Shown one piece after another: positions 61,313-64,000 of a DNA stretch of 64,000 nucleotides. Each line of letters opens with the position of its first letter. Position 1 is the stretch's first letter. Both the position numbers and the translations under genes were made by a program. Under the pieces are notes generated by a model. That model saw nothing but the letters and a program-made list of their open reading frames with translations. It searched no databases and was not told the origin of the DNA. The DNA comes from Georgenia subflava (lineage in GTDB: Bacteria; Actinomycetota; Actinomycetes; Actinomycetales; Actinomycetaceae), in assembly GCF_009193155.1 (NCBI RefSeq), contig NZ_VUKD01000002.1:496001-560000 (forward strand). The letters run 5' to 3'.

Positions 61313-62794
61313 ATGAGTTCTTCCGCCGCCCGCAACATCCTCTTCCTGATGACCGATCAGCACCGGGTCGATACCTTGGGCTTCTACGGAGGAGTCCCTT
61401 CCCACACCCCGGTGCTCAACAATCTCGCTGACCGGAGCAAGGTGTACGACGCCGCTTATACGCCGAGTGCCATCTGCACTCCCGCCCGAGCGAGCCTATT
61501 AACCGGCTTACATCCCTTCGAGCACGGGCTGCTAAGCAACTATGAATGGAACTCCGGTCACCGAGAGGAGCTCCAGGAGGGGCTACCGACGTTCTCGTCC
61601 GCGCTGGCCGATCAGGGATTTCGGCTTGGCCATGTGGGGAAGTGGCATGTGGGGCGCCACCGGGGCCCGGAGTATTACGGGTTCGATGGCGAACACATCG
61701 CGGGGGCTTTGAACAACTACTCCCACCCTGGTTACGTAGCGTGGTTGGAGGACCACGGGTATCCACCTGTGTCCGTCACAGATGCCATCTACACCACTCT
61801 CCCCGACGGGAGCCAGGGCCACCTCATCGCGGGGCAACTTGACCAGCCGACCGAAGCCACCTTCGAGGCGTACTTGGCAGACGTGACTATTTCGATGATT
61901 CGCCGGTACGCGACGGCGCAAGAGGAGGATGGACGCCCGTTCTTCCTGGCATGCCACTTTTTCGGCCCTCATCTGCCCTACCTGCTGCCGGCGGAGTGGC
62001 TCGACCTGCACGATCCGGAGGAGATCGACCTCCCGCGCTCCATGGCCGAGACCTTCGAAGGGAAGCCGGACGTGCAGCGGACCTACTCCCAGTACTGGGG
62101 AGTCGACGGATTCACAACTGCCGAGTGGTGCCGCATCACCGCCATCTACCGCGGGTACGTCGCCATGATCGACCATCAGATCGGGCGCATTCTCGATGCC
62201 CTTGAGGAATACGGCCAGACTCAGAAGACCGTCGTGGCCTTCACCGCGGATCACGGGGAGTTCACTGGCGCCCACCGGTTGAACGACAAGGGCCCAGCGA
62301 TGTACGAGGACATCTACCGCATACCAGCTCTACTCCATGTCCCAGGCGAGCCAGCCAAGCGTGTCGGGGATTTCGTGACACTCCTGGACTTTCACGCGAC
62401 GATCCTCGACGTTGCAGGCGCGGCCCGGGAAACTAGCCGCGGTGCGAGCCTGCTCCGTCCCGCGGAGTTCGCAGGACGGAGTGACGTCTTCGCAGAGTTC
62501 CACGGGCATCACTTCGCGTACGCCCAGCGCATGATTCGCGACCGGCGCCACAAGCTCATTGTCAACCCTGAGGGACGCACTGAGTTGTACGACATGATCG
62601 AGGACCCCGACGAACTCATCAACGTGATAGATGTCCCCGTCTACGCTGAGGTTGCGGATGATTTGCGCCGCCGCCTTTACCGGGAACTCGTTGCGCGCGG
62701 TGACCGGTTCGCACAGTGGATTGCGATGACTCAGGGAATCGAGCCGTCCGAGAGAATCCGGCCGGAGACAGCAGTGGAGAACTTCACGAGCTGA
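61313..62794 (+). CDS. Cysteine-type sulfatase (formylglycine-dependent)
   Basis: The 493-residue sulfatase family S1 protein begins with LFLMTDQHRVDTLGFYGG (first metal-binding Asp). The active-site signature ICTPARASLLTG contains Cys55, the residue converted to formylglycine. Further conserved sites are HVGKWHVGRHRGPEYYGFDG (catalytic Lys and His) and VVAFTADHGEFTGAHRLNDK (metal ligands Asp-His, Lys). There is no signal peptide, so the enzyme is likely cytoplasmic and acts on an imported sulfated compound. Codons 63-68 include CTA and two TTA codons, rare in such genomes. An FGE gene lies downstream to activate it. GTG 61310 is an alternative start. Confidence 0.93.
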   Translation: MSSSAARNILFLMTDQHRVDTLGFYGGVPSHTPVLNNLADRSKVYDAAYTPSAICTPARASLLTGLHPFEHGLLSNYEWNSGHREELQEGLPTFSSALADQGFRLGHVGKWHVGRHRGPEYYGFDGEHIAGALNNYSHPGYVAWLEDHGYPPVSVTDAIYTTLPDGSQGHLIAGQLDQPTEATFEAYLADVTISMIRRYATAQEEDGRPFFLACHFFGPHLPYLLPAEWLDLHDPEEIDLPRSMAETFEGKPDVQRTYSQYWGVDGFTTAEWCRITAIYRGYVAMIDHQIGRILDALEEYGQTQKTVVAFTADHGEFTGAHRLNDKGPAMYEDIYRIPALLHVPGEPAKRVGDFVTLLDFHATILDVAGAARETSRGASLLRPAEFAGRSDVFAEFHGHHFAYAQRMIRDRRHKLIVNPEGRTELYDMIEDPDELINVIDVPVYAEVADDLRRRLYRELVARGDRFAQWIAMTQGIEPSERIRPETAVENFTS

Positions 62795-63134
62795 TCCGCG
62801 TTCGCGCTTACAGGCAGAGCTTCCTGTGCGGCCTGTGGAGTTTCGACGAAGTCGCGGGATGGCACCCGGTGTCCTCCTGTAAGTATCGAGTCGCGCACAG
62901 CCTCGTGGCACCGGTTGCGATTGGTGCCATCGCACGGCGCGGCTCCCCTGCGCAGCCTCCTCGAGCCAGCGCTGACCGCCGCAAGTCCGCGACTCTCCTG
63001 TAAGTGACGCAGGGAGCAAAGTCGAACGCCCACCGACCGGACGGCGTATAGCCGGCACAGGTCCCGAGATCACTGCCCAGATCAGGCGCCCCAAAAGCCG
63101 TTCAACCAAACGACAAGACGGAGGAAATGGATCG
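62795..63134. other. Intergenic region between sulfatase and FGE genes, no gene seen
   Basis: These 340 bases have no reading frame with recognisable protein features. A short direct repeat, CTCCTGTAAGT, occurs near 62873 and 62994. A GGAGGA at 63120-63125 serves the FGE gene. The gap is unusual in an otherwise overlapping operon, so a separate promoter for FGE is possible, though I cannot point to one. Confidence 0.5.
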
Positions 63135-64000
63135 ATGCTAAGGCAAGTTGCGACCCGGCTTGGTGCGACCACACCGTTACGCCTGTCCTCACCCTCGCGC
63201 CCGTCGTTGCCCAAGCGCGATCCGGTTGCTGCCATGAGCATGCGAGACCGGATGATCGAGCTGCCTGGCGGGTCCTTCGAGATGGGCAGCGAGGAACGGA
63301 GTGCTCGACTAGGCGACGCTGAGGGCCCGGTGCGCCAAGTCGAGGTAGACGCGCTGCTGGTAGCACCGCTAACCGTGACAAACGATGATTTCGATCGATT
63401 CGTCAAGGCAACTGGGTACCGCACTCAGGCCGAGCAGTTCGGTTGGTCATACGTCTTTCACCTCTTCGCCCGCGACATTGAGCCAGGCAAAGTACGCGGT
63501 TCGGCGCACGGAACTCCATGGTGGATCGCGGTCGACGGCGCCGACTGGTGCCATCCCGACGGGCCGCGTTCATCACTACGGAATCGTCGCGACCACCCCG
63601 TGGTGCACGTCTCACACGTTGACGCTCTCGCATACAGTTCTTGGTCGGGCACCCGCCTGCCCACAGAGCGTGAATGGGAATACGCAGCCCGTGGCGGATT
63701 GCATCGCAAACGCTATGCCTGGGGCGACGAACTCACCCCGGCCGGGAAGCACATGTGCAACATATGGCAGGGAGTATTCCCACAGATCAACACCGCCGAG
63801 GACGGCTACATCGGGACTGCACCGGCGAAGTCATTCACACCGAACGGGTACGGGCTTTACAACGTGGCAGGGAACGTGTGGGAGTGGACCGCCTCCCCTT
63901 GGGACGAAACATCCCGAAACGACGTGTGGGCTATGCGAGGCGGCTCGTATTTGTGTCACCTGTCCTACTGCGACCGATACCGGGTTGCTGCTCGGACGCG
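63135..64000 (+). CDS. Formylglycine-generating enzyme (sulfatase-activating), cut by window end
   Basis: The frame is open to the last base, giving 288 residues. It has the FGE-sulfatase fold segments IELPGGSFEMGSEERSARLG, TGYRTQAEQFGWSYVFHLF, DHPVVHVSHVDALAYSSWSG, RLPTEREWEYAARGGLHRKR, YAWGDELTPAGKHMCNIWQG and NVAGNVWEWTASPW. The copper-binding catalytic cysteines are Cys274 and Cys279 in RGGSYLCHLSYCDRYRVAAR. FGE oxidises the Cys of CxPxR sulfatases to formylglycine, so it would activate the sulfatase just upstream. ATG 63135 is chosen for its GGAGGA nine bases upstream; ATG 63234 would start directly at the conserved core. Only a few C-terminal residues are missing. Confidence 0.93.
   Translation, partial: MLRQVATRLGATTPLRLSSPSRPSLPKRDPVAAMSMRDRMIELPGGSFEMGSEERSARLGDAEGPVRQVEVDALLVAPLTVTNDDFDRFVKATGYRTQAEQFGWSYVFHLFARDIEPGKVRGSAHGTPWWIAVDGADWCHPDGPRSSLRNRRDHPVVHVSHVDALAYSSWSGTRLPTEREWEYAARGGLHRKRYAWGDELTPAGKHMCNIWQGVFPQINTAEDGYIGTAPAKSFTPNGYGLYNVAGNVWEWTASPWDETSRNDVWAMRGGSYLCHLSYCDRYRVAART

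Overview
The window is chromosomal DNA of a high-GC actinobacterium. GTG starts are common, leaderless promoters recur (a TANNNT hexamer 6-8 nt before the start codon), and several gene neighbourhoods match Mycobacterium tuberculosis blocks: deoA/deoD/pmmB/lpdA; dapE-LOG-DUF3117-O-methyltransferase-sigE-rseA-htrA-tatB-mrp; and rhlE-ferritin-like-DUF3107-DUF3152-adnA-adnB. Gene content and protein style suggest the order Micrococcales; I cannot name the genus.

Layout. 1-5713 is a deoxynucleoside salvage cluster: the end of deoA, a C39-like protein, a small acidic protein, deoC, and an aldehyde dehydrogenase followed by an overlapping truncated dehydrogenase (a split ALDH16-like pair). 5791-8524 is a DUF222/HNH gene that looks frameshifted near its 5' end. 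9045-11711 carries a phosphohexomutase and purine nucleoside phosphorylase on the minus strand, completing the nucleoside pathway; lpdA diverges from them. 13477-22215 holds dapE, a LOG protein, DUF3117, an O-methyltransferase, the envelope-stress set sigE-rseA-htrA, tatB and a small-molecule kinase-like gene. 22436-25453 is a minus-strand operon (MgtE_N/CBS protein, DUF1003 protein, Mrp). 25677-33291 has a stress-type membrane protein, a sugar isomerase-like protein, a sodium:solute symporter with a 43-aa partner, aminopeptidase P, a PHP phosphoesterase and MarC. 33296-38173 is the giant NAD-glutamate dehydrogenase. 38396-50679 is the rhlE to adnAB block with a kinase-like gene. 50987-54008 is tadA-tadB-tadC.

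At about 54000 the composition changes. Hand counts of G+C in single 60-base lines give 44 at 45001, 31 at 54121 and 39 at 59041. About 1 kb without a recognisable gene follows tadC, and the usual pilin and TadE genes are missing. Then comes a compact plus-strand locus running to the window end: ROK repressor, NitT/TauT-type lipoprotein, AGE-family isomerase, five-bladed-propeller glycosidase-like enzyme, ABC permease, ABC ATPase, cysteine-type sulfatase and formylglycine-generating enzyme. I read it as an acquired sulfated-carbohydrate uptake and breakdown system, with the enzymes apparently cytoplasmic. It is the strongest candidate here for an undescribed system.

A second theme is unusual intergenic repeats: exact 59-bp, 24-bp, 18-bp, 14-bp, 8-bp and 6-bp arrays, and at three sites short duplications that copy the stop codon and last codons of the upstream gene.
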